Shown here piece by piece: positions 25,695-34,055 of a DNA stretch of 64,000 bases (position 1 is its first letter; every line of letters begins with the position of its first letter). Source of the stretch: Candidatus Acidiferrum typicum (GTDB lineage: Bacteria > Acidobacteriota > Terriglobia > Acidiferrales > UBA7541); contig DLMH01000187.1 of the NCBI GenBank assembly GCA_002478115.1, forward strand, positions 62,416-126,415. The letters run 5' to 3'. Below the pieces are notes generated by a model. That model saw only the letters and a list, made by a program, of their open reading frames with translations, made no database searches and had not been told where the DNA came from. Made by a program: the position numbers and the translations under genes.

Positions 25695-26666
25695 ATGACC
25701 CTCCACATCAACGAATCCGAAGTTCGCCAACTCCTCACCATGCCGATAGCCATTGACGCCGTCGAAGACATCTCTCGCAAGCAGGGCCAGGGCAATGTAC
25801 TCGTCCACCCCCGCCGCCGCTTCGAGCTGGGCGGTGGCGGCTTCTTCCACCTCATGGCCGCTTTCGACAAGGAAGCCGGCTTCGTTGCCAGCAAGCAATA
25901 CACCTACGTCAAGGGCAAGCTCTGCTTCCTCGTCACCCTCTTCAGCGCGACTACCGGCGAGCTTCTCGCCCTCATCGAAGCCGATTACCTCGGCCGGCAG
26001 CGTACCGGTGCTGCTTCCGGCGTTGCCACAAAATATCTCGCTCGTCAGAACGCCACCTCCGCCGCCATCATCGGCACCGGCGGCCAGGCCAAAACTCAAC
26101 TCGAAGCCCTTGCCGCCGTCCGCAAAATCACCGCCGCGCGCGCCTATGGCCGCGACGCGCAGCGACGGGCCCAGTTCTGCGAGGAAATGTCCCGCCGCCT
26201 CAACATCCCCGTCACTCCCGCCAACTCTGCCGCGGAAGCTGCTCAAGGCGCAGACATCATCTCCACCGCTACCACATCCCCGCGTCCCGTTCTCGCCGCC
26301 AGCGATCTCTCGGCAGGCATCCACATCAACGCCATCGGCGCAAATCACGCTCACAAACAGGAACTCGAAGCCGCTGCGGTCGCCAAGGCCAATCTCATCT
26401 TCGTGGATTCCCTCGAACAGTCCAAGCAAGAGGCGGGCGACCTCATCATCCCGTTCCAGCAGCAACGCCAACGCTGGAACGATGTTCACGAACTCGCGCA
26501 ACTCGTCATCGGCCAAGTCCCGGGGCGCACCTCGGATTCCCAGATCACTCTCTTCAAGTCCAACGGCATCGCCGCCTGGGATCTCGCCGTCGCCGTTAAG
26601 GTTTTCCACCTCGCCAAAGAAAACGGCCTCGGCCGCGATCTGCCGTTTTACTCTTCCCTCGGATAA
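25695..26666 (+). CDS. Ornithine cyclodeaminase / mu-crystallin family enzyme
   Basis: 323 residues from the ATG at 25695 (a TTG five codons earlier is possible). The family features are present: INESEVRQLLTMPIAIDAVED, HPRRRFE, ASKQYTYVKG, LIEADYLGRQRTGAASGVATKYLAR, the NAD(P) loop GTGGQAKTQLEALAAV at about 128, IINAIGANHAHKQEL-type motif (HINAIGANH), and FKSNGIAAWDLAVA near the end. Members include ornithine cyclodeaminase, alanine dehydrogenase and ketimine reductase; the reaction cannot be told from sequence alone. It stands alone, between repeat-rich gaps. Cytoplasmic. Confidence 0.88.
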   Translation: MTLHINESEVRQLLTMPIAIDAVEDISRKQGQGNVLVHPRRRFELGGGGFFHLMAAFDKEAGFVASKQYTYVKGKLCFLVTLFSATTGELLALIEADYLGRQRTGAASGVATKYLARQNATSAAIIGTGGQAKTQLEALAAVRKITAARAYGRDAQRRAQFCEEMSRRLNIPVTPANSAAEAAQGADIISTATTSPRPVLAASDLSAGIHINAIGANHAHKQELEAAAVAKANLIFVDSLEQSKQEAGDLIIPFQQQRQRWNDVHELAQLVIGQVPGRTSDSQITLFKSNGIAAWDLAVAVKVFHLAKENGLGRDLPFYSSLG

Positions 26667-27007
26667 ACAGCTCTTCTCCTGCAGGCAACACGGAAATCAC
26701 CGCTTTCAGTTTCCATCTGTGACGCCTGGTACACCACCCACGCGGCTTGTTAGCCAAGAATATCGTGCTTGAATAAGCACAAGTACTGGAGTTTCTAGTA
26801 CTAGTCTTTGCCGCATTTTTCTATTCTAGAGGCAAAGTTCGCGTGGTTGTTGTTGTTCCGGTCTTGAGGACGTGCTGCGTTAAGCGCAGCTCACACATCG
26901 CTCCCCTCTCATCACCGGTTCTGCGGCAGCGGGAAACTTGCCTTTCCGTCGAAATCTTACTATCCCGCGCAGGCCGCTGCAGCATGTAGCAAAGGAGAGA
27001 TACAAAC
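26667..27007. other. 341-base intergenic region upstream of the kelch lipoprotein gene
   Basis: No supported gene. Two small palindromes are visible near 26770-26810: TGCTT-4-AAGCA and AGTACT-9-AGTACT, lower in GC than the surroundings, possibly regulatory. A strong ribosome-binding site (AAAGGAGAG) lies just before 27008. No repeat of families A-D is present. Confidence 0.5.
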
Positions 27008-29692
27008 ATGAAGTCCGCAGCGAAAATTCCCCCCCCAGCCTGTCTGATATTGCTTGCATTTCTCTTGTCCGCATGCAGTGGCGCGCCATCAACCAATACC
27101 GGCGGCGGTGGCGGCGGAACCACCGGCCCCTTCACTATCAGTGCGGCTGTTACCGGGCTTTCTACTGGCAGCAGCGTGGTTCTTGCGGACAACGGCACTG
27201 ACAAACTCACCTTCACTACAAATACCACCACCGCCTTCGCGGTTACTATTGCAAACAACGCCGCCTATGCCGTCACGGTTTTTACTCAACCTACGTCGGA
27301 GACCTGCACTGTAGCCGCCAATGGCACTGGCAAAGCTACCGCGAACGTGACCGTTCAAGTAACCTGCGCCATCGTTCCGGTCACTGCCACCATCGGCGGC
27401 ACCGTAACCGGCCTCCAGGGTTCAGGCTTGAAGTTGCAAAACAACGGCGGCGACACCCTGACGATCACCGCGAACGGGTCTTTCACGTTCAAAACTCCAG
27501 TAACCGGCCCGACGGACGCCTATGCCGTCACGGTTCTTAACCAGCCCGTCGGCCCCTTGCAGATCTGCACCGTGGCCAATGGCAGCGGAACGGCTACCGC
27601 GAACGTCACCAACGTTGCGGTCACCTGCGTATTGGCTTACACCGTCGGCGGCACCGTCACCGGCGTTGTCGGCACCGGCCTGATCCTCCAAAACACCGGC
27701 GTCGAGCAACTCCCGATTACCGTCAATGGAGAATTCACCTTTGTAACTCCTGTCCCCACCGGTTTCGCCTACACCGTAACAATCTTCGCGCAACCCACTG
27801 GGCCGGCGCAGACTTGCAGTATCACCCCTGGCACAGGCAGCGGCACCGCTATTGCCAATGTCACTACCGTTGCAATCACCTGCCCGGCAATCACTTACAG
27901 CGTCGGCGGGACGGTAGTCGGACTGCAAGGTATTACCCCGAACAACGGCCCGCTGACCGATGGCAGCTTCGTCTTGCAGAATGTGTTGGGAAACACCCTG
28001 ATTGTCACAGAAAACGGCCCATTCACCTTCGCAACACCCGAAGCCCTCAACGACCAGTTCGAAGTCTCAGTGTTCCATCCAGCGTCCAGCCAGCCGCAGG
28101 GCTGCACGTTGTGGGATTATAAAGGTGTGGTGACCGGTAACATCACCGACATCGTGATCGATTGCGCGCATAACGACTGGACATGGATCGATGGCACGAA
28201 AACAGCCGGTGTGGCCGTACCTCCCACACCTCAGTACGGCTCGTTCCCATCAACCTTGCCTACGACGACTCCGAACCCTTTCACCAACACCCCTGGAGCG
28301 CGATACGGCGCGGCTGGATGGACTGACAAGTCCGGAAATCTCTGGTTGTTCGGAGGCGACGGCTGGGAATTGGCTGGAGGCACTCCACCAGACACTTTGG
28401 ATGCTCCTATGAATGACCTGTGGGTCTGTGTAATGGCTGGTGACATCTGCCAATGGCAGTTGGTGGGCGGCTATGACCCGACGAAGGTGGGGAGCACCAC
28501 CATTGGAGCGGAAATCATAGCTGACTCGCAGCATGAAGCCCAAGGTGGCGTGTGGAGCAGTCCCGGGACGCCTTGGTCACGTTTGGGCGCGGCCACGTGG
28601 ATTGACAACGCGGGAAATCTCTGGATGTTCGGTGGCAGTGCACTCCCCGGATTTTTGAACGATCTGTGGGAGTTCGATATGAGCACCTTCACCCCGCTCG
28701 ACCCCACAACCTACACAAACAATACGGGGCAGTGGAACTGGTTCGGAGGGGCTAGTGGGTTCGACCAAGCGGGCACGTACACCGGAGGCACGCTAGTTCC
28801 GGGTGCTCGCGTAAACGCGGTGTCGTGGAAGGATAGTTCCGGGAATTTCTGGCTTTTCGGTGGTTACGGATACGATGGCGCAACGCCCACACCGACCCTT
28901 GGGTTCTTGAACGATCTGTGGGAATACAGCACCACGACCCACACCTGGGTGTTTGTGTCAGGCTCCAATCTGGCGAATCAGAACGGGGTCTACGGCACTC
29001 AAGGAACCGCGGCATCTACCAACGCTCCCGGTGGACGCCAGGAGGCCGTCGGCTGGGCCGATGCCAATGGAAATCTCTGGCTCTTTGGTGGAGAAGGTGA
29101 AGATTCCGTTGGGACAACGAACGGGATTCTCAATGACCTTTGGGTCTACAACATCGCCACCAATAAATGGACCTACGTGATGGGAACCAGCACAGCAAAC
29201 CAGACCGGCGAATATGGTCTTCAGCCCTTGGTTGGTCCCCCAAACACTACAGGTGCAGCCGGTACGGTGGGCCTGACGGGCGGCACGGCGGGCACTCTGC
29301 CAGGGTCGCGTTGGGGTGCTAGTGGCTGGGTCGACCAGGGCGGAAATTTCTGGCTCTTTGGTGGATGGGGTTTGGATTCAACCGGAACGAATGGCAATGG
29401 GGCCCTTAACGACCTGTGGGTCTACACTCCAAACGCCACCGCGGGCCAGTCAGGCACCTGGACTTGGATTAAGGGTTCAAACACCGGCAGCGATAACGGC
29501 ATCTACGGTGATGAGACTCGGCCATACAAGACCTATGAGATCTGGACTCCCGGTGGCCGCAGCAACGCGACGCGCTGGGTTGACGGCAACGGCCAGCTCT
29601 GGCTCTTCGGCGGTGAGGGCTACGATTCCACAAGTACAACCGGAAACGGCTACCTCAACGACCTGTGGCGCTATCTGCCGTATCAGAACTGA
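27008..29692 (+). CDS. Secreted lipoprotein: tandem beta-domain repeats followed by a six-bladed kelch propeller
   Basis: 894 residues. The lipobox ends LLSACS (Cys at about 22), followed by a Gly-rich spacer. Residues about 40-385 are four repeats of about 80 residues with the pattern VGGTVTGL.G.GL.LQN.G...L.I..NG.FTF.TP......Y.VTV..QP....C....G.G.A.ANVT.V.V.C, each ending in a conserved Cys. Residues about 420-894 contain six kelch-type blades with GxRxxAxxWxDxxGNLWLFGGxGxDS and LNDLWxY. It is preceded by AAAGGAGAG and followed by a strong hairpin. Probably an outer-surface binding or adhesion protein; the ligand is unknown. Confidence 0.85.
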   Translation: MKSAAKIPPPACLILLAFLLSACSGAPSTNTGGGGGGTTGPFTISAAVTGLSTGSSVVLADNGTDKLTFTTNTTTAFAVTIANNAAYAVTVFTQPTSETCTVAANGTGKATANVTVQVTCAIVPVTATIGGTVTGLQGSGLKLQNNGGDTLTITANGSFTFKTPVTGPTDAYAVTVLNQPVGPLQICTVANGSGTATANVTNVAVTCVLAYTVGGTVTGVVGTGLILQNTGVEQLPITVNGEFTFVTPVPTGFAYTVTIFAQPTGPAQTCSITPGTGSGTAIANVTTVAITCPAITYSVGGTVVGLQGITPNNGPLTDGSFVLQNVLGNTLIVTENGPFTFATPEALNDQFEVSVFHPASSQPQGCTLWDYKGVVTGNITDIVIDCAHNDWTWIDGTKTAGVAVPPTPQYGSFPSTLPTTTPNPFTNTPGARYGAAGWTDKSGNLWLFGGDGWELAGGTPPDTLDAPMNDLWVCVMAGDICQWQLVGGYDPTKVGSTTIGAEIIADSQHEAQGGVWSSPGTPWSRLGAATWIDNAGNLWMFGGSALPGFLNDLWEFDMSTFTPLDPTTYTNNTGQWNWFGGASGFDQAGTYTGGTLVPGARVNAVSWKDSSGNFWLFGGYGYDGATPTPTLGFLNDLWEYSTTTHTWVFVSGSNLANQNGVYGTQGTAASTNAPGGRQEAVGWADANGNLWLFGGEGEDSVGTTNGILNDLWVYNIATNKWTYVMGTSTANQTGEYGLQPLVGPPNTTGAAGTVGLTGGTAGTLPGSRWGASGWVDQGGNFWLFGGWGLDSTGTNGNGALNDLWVYTPNATAGQSGTWTWIKGSNTGSDNGIYGDETRPYKTYEIWTPGGRSNATRWVDGNGQLWLFGGEGYDSTSTTGNGYLNDLWRYLPYQN

Positions 29693-29715
29693 GCTGAGCT
29701 GACGCAAACACATCC

Positions 29716-29758
29716 AAGGCCAGAGTGCATTGAGCAGTTTTTCAATGACTCTGGCCTT
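29716..29758 (+). terminator. Strong hairpin after the kelch lipoprotein gene
   Basis: AAGGCCAGAGT pairs perfectly with ACTCTGGCCTT (11 bp), and inside it CATTGA pairs with TCAATG. The hairpin begins 23 bases after the stop codon. There is no long T-run after it, so it may protect the transcript end rather than terminate intrinsically. Confidence 0.55.
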
Positions 29759-29785
29759 GACACTTTAGTGCGGGCGTTTTACAGT

Positions 29786-29805
29786 TCTCGAACGAACGTT
29801 CGAGA
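29786..29805. promoter_or_regulatory. Palindromic operator for the downstream TetR regulator
   Basis: TCTCGAACG and CGTTCGAGA are perfect 9-bp arms around two central bases, ending 4 bases before the tetR start codon, so a bound repressor would cover the ribosome-binding region. TetR-family repressors commonly bind such operators next to their own gene. Confidence 0.7.
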
Positions 29806-29809
29806 TGCC

Positions 29810-30469
29810 ATGGCTACTTCGCTCCCCATTCCGCGCGACTCACAATCCAAACTCGTCCACATCCTTCGGTATTCCGCCCAGGTTTTCTCCGAACACGGCT
29901 TCGAGGGCGCTTCAATGAGGGATATCAGCCGGGCCACCGGCGTCTCTCTTTCCGGCCTGTATTACTACTTCGAGAGCAAGCAGAAGCTACTCTATCTAAT
30001 TCAAAAGAATACCTTTACTTATATCCTCGACCGCCTTTACGCGCGCTTGGAGCGTGTCCGCGACCCCCAAGCCCGCCTCCGACTCCTGGTCCAGAACCAC
30101 CTTGAATACTTCCTCTCCCACCCTCACGAGATGAAAGTCCTTTCCCACGAAGAAGAGGCCCTCGACGAGCCTTTTCGCAGGGAAGTGGCCGCCATCAAGC
30201 GCCGCTACTACACCCTGGCCCGCGAGATCTTCGATGGCCTCGCAGCCGAAGCCTCGCCCCCAGCCCTCAATCCACGCATCGCCGTTCTGAGCCTCTTCGG
30301 CATGATGAACTGGGTCTACAAATGGTATAACCCGGAGGTCGATCCGGGCGCCGAGGAGCTGACCCACTCCATCGTCGGCATCTTCCTCCATGGCGTCTTG
30401 CCCAGCGCCACGGAACACCCGGAATTCCAACTGGCGGCCGTTCCTGCCGCCGAATCAGAGGAAACTTAG
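29810..30469 (+). CDS. TetR/AcrR-family transcriptional regulator
   Basis: 219 residues from the ATG at 29810; a longer frame from 29768 would run through the operator. Residues about 14-65 are the helix-turn-helix domain: ILRYSAQVFSEHGFEGASMRDISRATGVSLSGLYYYFESKQKLLYLI. The C-terminal ligand domain (about 75-200) has ERVRDPQARLRLLVQNHLEYFLSHPHEMKVLSHEEEAL, similar to regulators of fatty-acid or acyl-CoA breakdown. A perfect palindrome directly upstream suggests autoregulation. The next gene, an enoyl-CoA hydratase, begins 48 bases downstream and is a likely target. Confidence 0.88.
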   Translation: MATSLPIPRDSQSKLVHILRYSAQVFSEHGFEGASMRDISRATGVSLSGLYYYFESKQKLLYLIQKNTFTYILDRLYARLERVRDPQARLRLLVQNHLEYFLSHPHEMKVLSHEEEALDEPFRREVAAIKRRYYTLAREIFDGLAAEASPPALNPRIAVLSLFGMMNWVYKWYNPEVDPGAEELTHSIVGIFLHGVLPSATEHPEFQLAAVPAAESEET

Positions 30470-30517
30470 TCGGGACGGTTGGAAGATTCCCTGGAGGGAG
30501 AGATAGGAAAAGTGAAC

Positions 30518-31327
30518 ATGGCGACAACCACAAGCGCTCCACTGAAGGAACTCGTCAAGTACCGCGTCGAGGACGGCATCGCCATCTTCGAGCTGGACGA
30601 TCCGCCCGCGAACACCTACACCTACGACATGATGTTGCAGCTCGACACCGCCATCCTCAACGCGCGCATGGACGAATCCGTCCACGTCATCCTGATCCGG
30701 GGCGCGGGCGAAAAATTCTTTTCCGCCGGTGCCAGCATTCCCATGCTCACCAAGGCTGACCCGCAGTTCAAGTACTACTTCTGCCTGCACGCCAACGAAA
30801 CCCTGTGTCGTCTCGAACAAACTCCCAAGCTGGTCATCGCGGCTCTCAATGGCCACACCGTCGGCGGCGGCCTGGAAATTGCTCTCTCCTGCGACATTCG
30901 CATTGCCAAGAAAGAAGGCGGCAAGATTGGTCTCCCCGAAGTGAACCTTGGCGTTCTTCCCGGCACCGGCGGAACGCAACGCTTCGCCCGCGCCGTTGGC
31001 CGTGCGCGCGCTATCGAGCTCATGGCCACCGGCCGCACCTTCGGTTTTGAGGAGGCCCTCGAGATGGGCCTCATCCACTATCTCAATGAGAAAGAAACTT
31101 TCTGGGAGGACGTCCTCGCCTATGCGCGGCAGTTCTGTCCTCCCAACAAAGCTTCCCGCGCCGTGGGCCGCATCAAGCGCTCCGTCGTTACCGGCGCCGA
31201 AATTCCTTTTTCCGAAGCCCTGGGCCTCGAGCGCGAATTGCAGCAATTGCTCTTCACCAGCGAGGATGCCAAGGAAGGCCTCGCGGCCTATGTGGAAAAG
31301 CGTGCCCCGAATTTCAAAGGCAAGTAG
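30518..31327 (+). CDS. Enoyl-CoA hydratase/isomerase family protein
   Basis: 269 residues from the ATG at 30518, after AGGAAA. Crotonase-fold motifs: ELDDPPANTYTYDMMLQL, EKFFSAGASIPML (oxyanion loop), LEQTPKLVIAALNGHTVGGGLEIALSCDIRIA and IGLPEVNLGVLPGTGGTQRFARAVG, with Glu residues at the usual hydratase positions. It hydrates trans-2-enoyl-CoA or acts on a ring-cleavage CoA ester. Neighbours are the TetR regulator and, 0.8 kb on, a diiron aromatic-CoA oxygenase-like protein, so a role in aromatic or fatty acyl-CoA breakdown is likely. The tail KRAPNFKGK is echoed by a tiny frame downstream at 31972. Confidence 0.9.
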   Translation: MATTTSAPLKELVKYRVEDGIAIFELDDPPANTYTYDMMLQLDTAILNARMDESVHVILIRGAGEKFFSAGASIPMLTKADPQFKYYFCLHANETLCRLEQTPKLVIAALNGHTVGGGLEIALSCDIRIAKKEGGKIGLPEVNLGVLPGTGGTQRFARAVGRARAIELMATGRTFGFEEALEMGLIHYLNEKETFWEDVLAYARQFCPPNKASRAVGRIKRSVVTGAEIPFSEALGLERELQQLLFTSEDAKEGLAAYVEKRAPNFKGK

Positions 31328-31412
31328 AATCTATGTACTGGCTCGCGCAGCACGAAAGGCTGACCTTCGGAGCGCCGCGAGAAATCTGTTCTCCTGATCG
31401 AGTGAACGCTGA

Positions 31413-31943
31413 ATGAAGACACTTCCAGACTATCTCCGCAAAGGCATGAAACTCGTGATCGTGGGCTGCAATCCCAGCGAATCCTCCGTCCGCGCCGGCC
31501 ATTATTACGCCGGCCGCGGCAATCAATTCTGGCCGATGCTCTTTGAAGCGGGCATTGTTCCCGAGCCCTTCGACTATCCCGACGACCGCCGCATCATCGA
31601 ATTCGGGATTGGCCTCACCGATCTCGTCAAGAAACCCACCAGGGGCGTCGAGGAACTCACGCGCGAGGATTTCGCCGAAGGCCGCATCGTCCTCTCGCAA
31701 AAACTCGGTGAATTCACGCCGCGCGTGGTGGCCTTTAACGGCAAGATCGTCTACGAGCAGTTTGCCCAGCGCAAATGCAACTACGGCCTGCAAAAGGTGA
31801 ATCTTTACGGCGCGCAGGTCTACGTTCTCCCTTCCACCAGCGGTCAGAATGCTCGCGGCAAGAGCGACCGCCTGAAGCATTTTCGCAAACTCGCCCAACT
31901 CGTCGAGCGCACCCAGAAAATACGCGACTCGCATCCTGGCTAA
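31413..31943 (+). CDS. mug: Mug/TDG-type mismatch-specific uracil-DNA glycosylase
   Basis: 176 residues. VIVGCNPSESSVRAGHYYAGRGNQFWPMLFEAG at about 15-47 is the Mug/TDG motif (GxNPS with AGxYYAxxxNxFW), and VYVLPSTSGQNAR at about 140-152 is the second active-site motif. GLTDLVKKPTRGVEEL is also typical. The enzyme removes uracil or ethenocytosine opposite G. The catalytic Asn of E. coli Mug corresponds to the Asn in GCNPS. It sits between the acyl-CoA genes with no evident functional tie. Confidence 0.9.
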   Translation: MKTLPDYLRKGMKLVIVGCNPSESSVRAGHYYAGRGNQFWPMLFEAGIVPEPFDYPDDRRIIEFGIGLTDLVKKPTRGVEELTREDFAEGRIVLSQKLGEFTPRVVAFNGKIVYEQFAQRKCNYGLQKVNLYGAQVYVLPSTSGQNARGKSDRLKHFRKLAQLVERTQKIRDSHPG

Positions 31944-31971
31944 TGCCCAGCTAGGAGAAAGGAAACGTCCG

Positions 31972-32046
31972 ATGAGCCATGCCCCGCAGACCGCCTCTCC
32001 GTTACTGCTGGAAGCCAAGCGCGCCCCCAATTTTCAGGGCCATTGA
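31972..32046 (+). CDS. Tiny reading frame resembling the tail of an enoyl-CoA hydratase
   Basis: 24 codons from the ATG at 31972, preceded by an excellent AGGAGAAAGGA. The predicted peptide begins MSHAPQTAS and ends EAKRAPNFQGH, very close to the KRAPNFKGK tail of the enoyl-CoA hydratase 650 bases upstream. It could be a remnant of a second, mostly deleted crotonase gene, or a short expressed peptide. Nothing else supports translation. Confidence 0.3.
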   Translation: MSHAPQTASPLLLEAKRAPNFQGH

Positions 32047-32058
32047 AGTTTTGTCTTT

Positions 32059-32091
32059 GTGGCACAGACACTCTTGTCTGTGCTCTTGGGT
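32059..32091. repeat. Dispersed palindromic repeat, family B (single)
   Basis: GGCACAGACACTCTTGTCTG followed by TGCTCTTGGG, without a family A partner. A second short palindrome, CGACCTTTAAGTCGG, follows at about 32101. Confidence 0.7.
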
Positions 32092-32168
32092 TTGTGGTGG
32101 CCGACCTTTAAGTCGGTTCTTGGGTTTCTTGATTCTTTCATGAACGATTCGCAAGGAGGCAAACGCTC

Positions 32169-33287
32169 ATGCCTGCAACACGCCTGGCCACGTTCGATGA
32201 TTGGGTTGATCTTTTCCGCGTCTGGCAAAAAGACATCGGTGTGGACTATCCCGAAATCACCAACTACCAATTTGAAGCCAAATTCGGCCCCACGCGCTCC
32301 AATGAAGTCGAATTCGGCGCCTACAGGGGCCGCCCCAAGTGGGAAAAGGTCGTCAGCATCCCGGACCAGCGCATGCGCGACGCCCTGCTCAATCTCATCG
32401 TTTACCAGGGCGACACCGAATTTGCCTCCGTCGAACAGCAGCGCCGCCTCTTTCAAACTGCTCCCAGCGAACACGATCGCCAGTCGCTCTGCCGCGTTGT
32501 CACCGAAGAGATGCGCCACGGCTGGCAAATGTGTTACCTCCTGATGAATCATTTCGGCTACAGCGGCCGCGTCGAAGCGCAAAAAATGCTGGAACGCCGC
32601 GCCTTCGATCACAAACGTCTTCTCGGTGCCTTCAATCAGGACGTCAACAACTGGCTGGACTTTTTCGTTTACACCGATTTCGTGGACCGCGACGGCAAAT
32701 ACCAGCTCACCATGCTCAGCTATTCCGGTTTCGCGCCCCTCGCGCAATCCATGATTCCCATGCTCAAGGAAGAGTCCTTCCACCTCGGCACCGGCCAGGA
32801 CGTCATCAAGCGCATCGTCAAGGCTGGCGTCGTCCCGCTCTCCATCATCCAGAAGTACATCAACAAATGGGTTCCCGTCAGCCTCGATCTCTTCGGCGTG
32901 GACCGCTCCAGTTCCGCGCACTGGTTTTACGTGTGGGGCCTCAAAGGCCGCTACGACGAGCCGACCGCCAAGGCCGAGGCGAATCTCGAATGCATGAACG
33001 AGCACAGCCGCGAACTCTATCACCAGGAATGCGTCAAGCTCGTGGACATGATCAACAAAAACGTGCCCGCGGGCCAACCGCTCCTCTATGTGCCCGATGT
33101 CAGGTTCAACCGCCACATCGGCGAACACGCGCACAAACCCTACAACGTCCACGGCGAACTCCTCGATGAACGTGCGTACGGGGCGTACATGCAGGAAATG
33201 CTCCCGCAGCCCGCTGATCTCACCATCGTCGCAGACATTCAGTCCGTGGAAAAGCAGTGGATCTCCCCCAAAGGCGCGATCCAGTGA
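32169..33287 (+). CDS. PaaA/BoxB-like diiron oxygenase component (phenylacetic acid catabolic family)
   Basis: 372 residues, preceded by AGGAGGC. Two metal-ligand helices are visible: VVTEEMRHGWQMCYLLMNHFG at about 117-137 (ExxRH in place of the usual ExxH spacing) and MLKEESFHLGTGQDV at about 198-212, the EESFH motif shared by PaaA and BoxB. PaaA epoxidises the phenylacetyl-CoA ring and BoxB the benzoyl-CoA ring. This protein is longer than PaaA (about 310) and shorter than BoxB (about 470). No PaaB-E or BoxA reductase genes are in the window. The nearby enoyl-CoA hydratase and TetR regulator fit aromatic-CoA metabolism. Confidence 0.78.
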   Translation: MPATRLATFDDWVDLFRVWQKDIGVDYPEITNYQFEAKFGPTRSNEVEFGAYRGRPKWEKVVSIPDQRMRDALLNLIVYQGDTEFASVEQQRRLFQTAPSEHDRQSLCRVVTEEMRHGWQMCYLLMNHFGYSGRVEAQKMLERRAFDHKRLLGAFNQDVNNWLDFFVYTDFVDRDGKYQLTMLSYSGFAPLAQSMIPMLKEESFHLGTGQDVIKRIVKAGVVPLSIIQKYINKWVPVSLDLFGVDRSSSAHWFYVWGLKGRYDEPTAKAEANLECMNEHSRELYHQECVKLVDMINKNVPAGQPLLYVPDVRFNRHIGEHAHKPYNVHGELLDERAYGAYMQEMLPQPADLTIVADIQSVEKQWISPKGAIQ

Positions 33288-33303
33288 TCGCTCACCTCGG
33301 CCA

Positions 33304-33440
33304 ATTTGGAGTGCGGCGGCTCGCCGCCGCTTTTACGGCCGCCTGCCCGGCCAACAAACCATATTTCCTCCATCCGCCGACCTGTGGCACAGTCACTCCT
33401 GTTTACCCTGAGCCTCGATGGGACTGTGCTCTTGGGTTTG
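33304..33440. repeat. Composite dispersed repeat A-B, with the B hairpin interrupted
   Basis: Family A is at 33304-33336. Family B begins at 33383 (GGCACAGTCACTCCTG) but is split by about 20 extra bases (TTTACCCTGAGCCTCGATGG) before GACTGTGCTCTTGGG. The inserted piece resembles fragments near 25408 and inside murU. A further GCGGCCGCCTTCTGAGGC fragment follows at about 33448. Confidence 0.72.
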
Positions 33441-33548
33441 CCTTTGTAGCGGCCGCCTTCTGAGGCGGGCGCCTTTGATTCTTCTTTTTGGGGAGGGCAT
33501 GCCTCAAGCCGTGACGATTAGCGCCATAAATCCATTTCAGGAGCACCA

Positions 33549-33872
33549 ATGAACGATCTCGAAATCACGCCCCGCCAAGTCAAAGAGCGTCTCGATCGCT
33601 GCGAAAAACTCCTGCTCGTTGACGTCCGTGAGCCGCACGAACACGCTCTTTGCCGCATCGACGGCGCCGTGCTCATCCCCATGGGCGCAATCCCGGCAAG
33701 TCTCCAGAAGCTCGACGCCGACGAGGACGTCATCTGTTTCTGCCACCATGGTATGCGCAGCCTCGACGTCGCCAACTGGCTCCGCCACCAGGGCGTGCCA
33801 TCCGCCAAATCCATGGCCGGAGGCATCGATCGCTGGTCCACCGAAATCGATCCCAGCGTTCCGCGCTACTGA
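33549..33872 (+). CDS. Rhodanese-domain protein
   Basis: 107 residues, a single rhodanese domain: LLLVDVREPHEHALCRIDGAVLIPMGAIP at about 21-50 and the active-site loop CFCHHGMRS with the catalytic Cys at about 65, then VANWLRHQGVPSAKSMAGGIDRW. Single-domain rhodaneses carry persulfide sulfur for various acceptors. AGGAGC lies 6 bases upstream of the start. It stands alone between repeat-filled gaps. Confidence 0.9.
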   Translation: MNDLEITPRQVKERLDRCEKLLLVDVREPHEHALCRIDGAVLIPMGAIPASLQKLDADEDVICFCHHGMRSLDVANWLRHQGVPSAKSMAGGIDRWSTEIDPSVPRY

Positions 33873-33905
33873 ACTTGGAAGCGCCATGAAGCTAAGGTCC
33901 CAGCT

Positions 33906-33938
33906 TGTCATTCCGAGCGAAGTGAGGAATCTGCTTTT
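33906..33938. repeat. Dispersed repeat, family D
   Basis: TGTCATTCCGAGCGAAGTGA followed by GGAATCTGCTTTT, the same unit found inside murU. After it, 33950-33980 has GCTGATATCTGATTTCTGAT, a simple repeat also seen near 63335-63365. Confidence 0.7.
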
Positions 33939-34055
33939 CTTGCCGCCTCCTGATCGCTGATATCTGATTTCTGATATCTGGCAACAGTTATCCGATAGCG
34001 CCAACCACTCCCCAGCGCGCCTCGCTCTCGCCCAATCTGTTCTACAATACCTTCA

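Noticed and set aside
26821..27258. 145-codon minus-strand frame upstream of the kelch gene
   Set aside because: Half overlaps the lipoprotein start in antisense; valine/proline low complexity, no ribosome-binding site.
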